From Maniola hyperantus (taxonomy: Eukaryota; Arthropoda; Insecta; Lepidoptera; Nymphalidae): a stretch of 64,000 bases of DNA. The stretch is taken from contig NC_048537.1 in NCBI RefSeq assembly GCF_902806685.2, forward strand, positions 10,066,720 through 10,130,719, written 5' to 3'. This document shows, piece after piece, positions 62,960 through 64,000 of the stretch. Within the stretch, counting starts at the first letter, position 1; every line of letters starts with the position of its first letter. The notes below the pieces were generated by a model. That model was given only the letters and a program-made list of their open reading frames with translations, was not told the DNA's origin and did no database searches. The position numbers were made by a program, and so were the translations under genes.

Positions 62960-63554
62960 GTCTATTATTTCGATGTCGGTAGATCGCTGGACCTTAGACA
63001 CAAATTTCGCTTCCTACCTTCTTTTCTACTCCTTGGATTCGATTCGCTCGTGTTTCCCAACCATAAAATCATTAATAATTTAAATTAGATAGATAATGTG
63101 TTACTATGTATTCTACACATTAAATTATATTTCATAATTAGAGCTTTATTAACATAATTATAGACTTGGTATCAATAAATAATGTTAACGGCTCTAATCA
63201 AGAGTGATCGTGAATAATTAAATTGTTAAAGTGCGTTTCCGTGGTGTGTTTATTGACGCAGGTCACTTCGAGTGCGGCAATCTTGTATTAGCAACAAAAG
63301 TAGTCGATCACAGTGGAATACAGGTTTTGAATTCGATCTGTGGTTTTCAAAAGAATGGTAGTTTTAACTTTAAATCGATAGGCAAACTAGAAAATCGTAA
63401 TAGACTCGTGACTCCTACGTTCCGCCTCAGGAAAGTCGGAAAGTTATTTTGTGGGAGTGAGTGTAATACTTAAATAATATATGAAAAAATTTCACAGTGC
63501 CTTTACACAAGTTTTAAAAATAAATTATATTAAAAAATTTACAAAAATAAATTA

Positions 63555-63865
63555 AAAACCGACTTCAATACACAAACACTAAAAATTAAAAAATAATTTA
63601 ATTTATTACCGAATATATTATGTATACAAGAGTTAATATAGTTCCATAACAATACTTTTTGGTGCCGGTGCCCATTAGCTTTAGCTGCGCGAATCGTCTA
63701 GACTTCATATTTTTATAAGACTACAAACTCTACAATGGCACCTCATTGGCACCGACCCAAAAAACATTATTATGGAACTATATTAACTCTTCTATACATA
63801 ATATATTCGGTTTTAAATTAAATTATTTTTTAATTTGTAGTGTTTGTGTATTAAAGTCGGTTTTT
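63555..63865. mobile_element. Long foldback element, about 118-bp arms
   Basis: Arms 63555-63672 and 63748-63865 are reverse complements at roughly nine bases in ten (ACCGACTTCAATACACAAAC, GAGTTAATATAGTTCCATAA). The 75-base centre reads TTAGCTGCGCGAATCG. Its ends resemble the start of repeat family E (ACCGACTTCAA). Confidence 0.8.
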
Positions 63866-64000
63866 TTTTTTGGTAAAAAAAAAATTATTTCACAATTTTC
63901 AGTGACCCCATGGTATTAAAATATGCTATGCCTGGTTAAAAATCTACTGTTTGCTAAGCTATTACAGTGATCGCGAGCAATTTACTCTTATCCGTTGAGG

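Noticed and set aside
63231..63473. 80-codon plus-strand frame starting MRFRGVFIDAGHFECG
   Set aside because: No recognised domain, no support beyond length, beside a foldback element; left unannotated.

Overview
The window looks like nuclear DNA of a moth or butterfly (Lepidoptera). It is AT-rich and intron-rich, full of short 'taggtacct' runs, and littered with repeat types common in lepidopteran genomes: Helitron-like elements ending in CTAG|T with a short hairpin, tRNA-headed SINEs, LINE 3' tails, hAT and other inverted-repeat MITEs. All gene calls below come from translating and splicing the sequence by eye; no database search was possible.

Two protein-coding genes are clear, both on the minus strand. 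(1) A class III myosin (NINAC/MYO3 family) runs from 20674 down to 9709 in 19 coding exons. The joined frame gives about 1393 residues: an N-terminal protein kinase, a myosin motor, two IQ motifs and a proline-rich tail. Every intron phase closes, and one intron has a GC donor. (2) The 5' end of an alpha-catulin (CTNNAL1-type) gene lies about 2.1 kb downstream of the myosin stop. It has a conserved first coding exon (7556-7464), a second possible first exon in its own GC-rich island (6804-6757), and a shared next exon (4753-4573). The rest of the gene should lie beyond base 1.

Region by region: 1-4.5 kb is catulin intron with repeats and a THAP-like zinc-finger fragment on the plus strand. 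4.5-7.7 kb holds the catulin 5' exons and CpG-rich promoters. 9.7-20.7 kb is the myosin gene; its larger introns carry a double perfect hairpin, SINE and Helitron-like copies and a MITE. From 20.7 to 64 kb I find no recognisable coding exon. That stretch is repeat-rich, with several nested insertions and two promoter-like leader exons: minus strand about 58.07-57.92 kb, possibly a distant myosin leader, and plus strand about 35.41-35.53 kb, or a solo LTR.

The two genes need not act together. Class III myosins are actin motors carrying a kinase, known from photoreceptors and actin protrusions. Alpha-catulin is a vinculin/alpha-catenin relative that works as a cytoskeletal scaffold. No new multi-gene system was found. 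The most notable items are the two catulin first exons, the GC-AG intron, start-stop uORFs before the myosin start, a MITE carrying three CRE palindromes, and nested transposons dated by exact target-site duplications.
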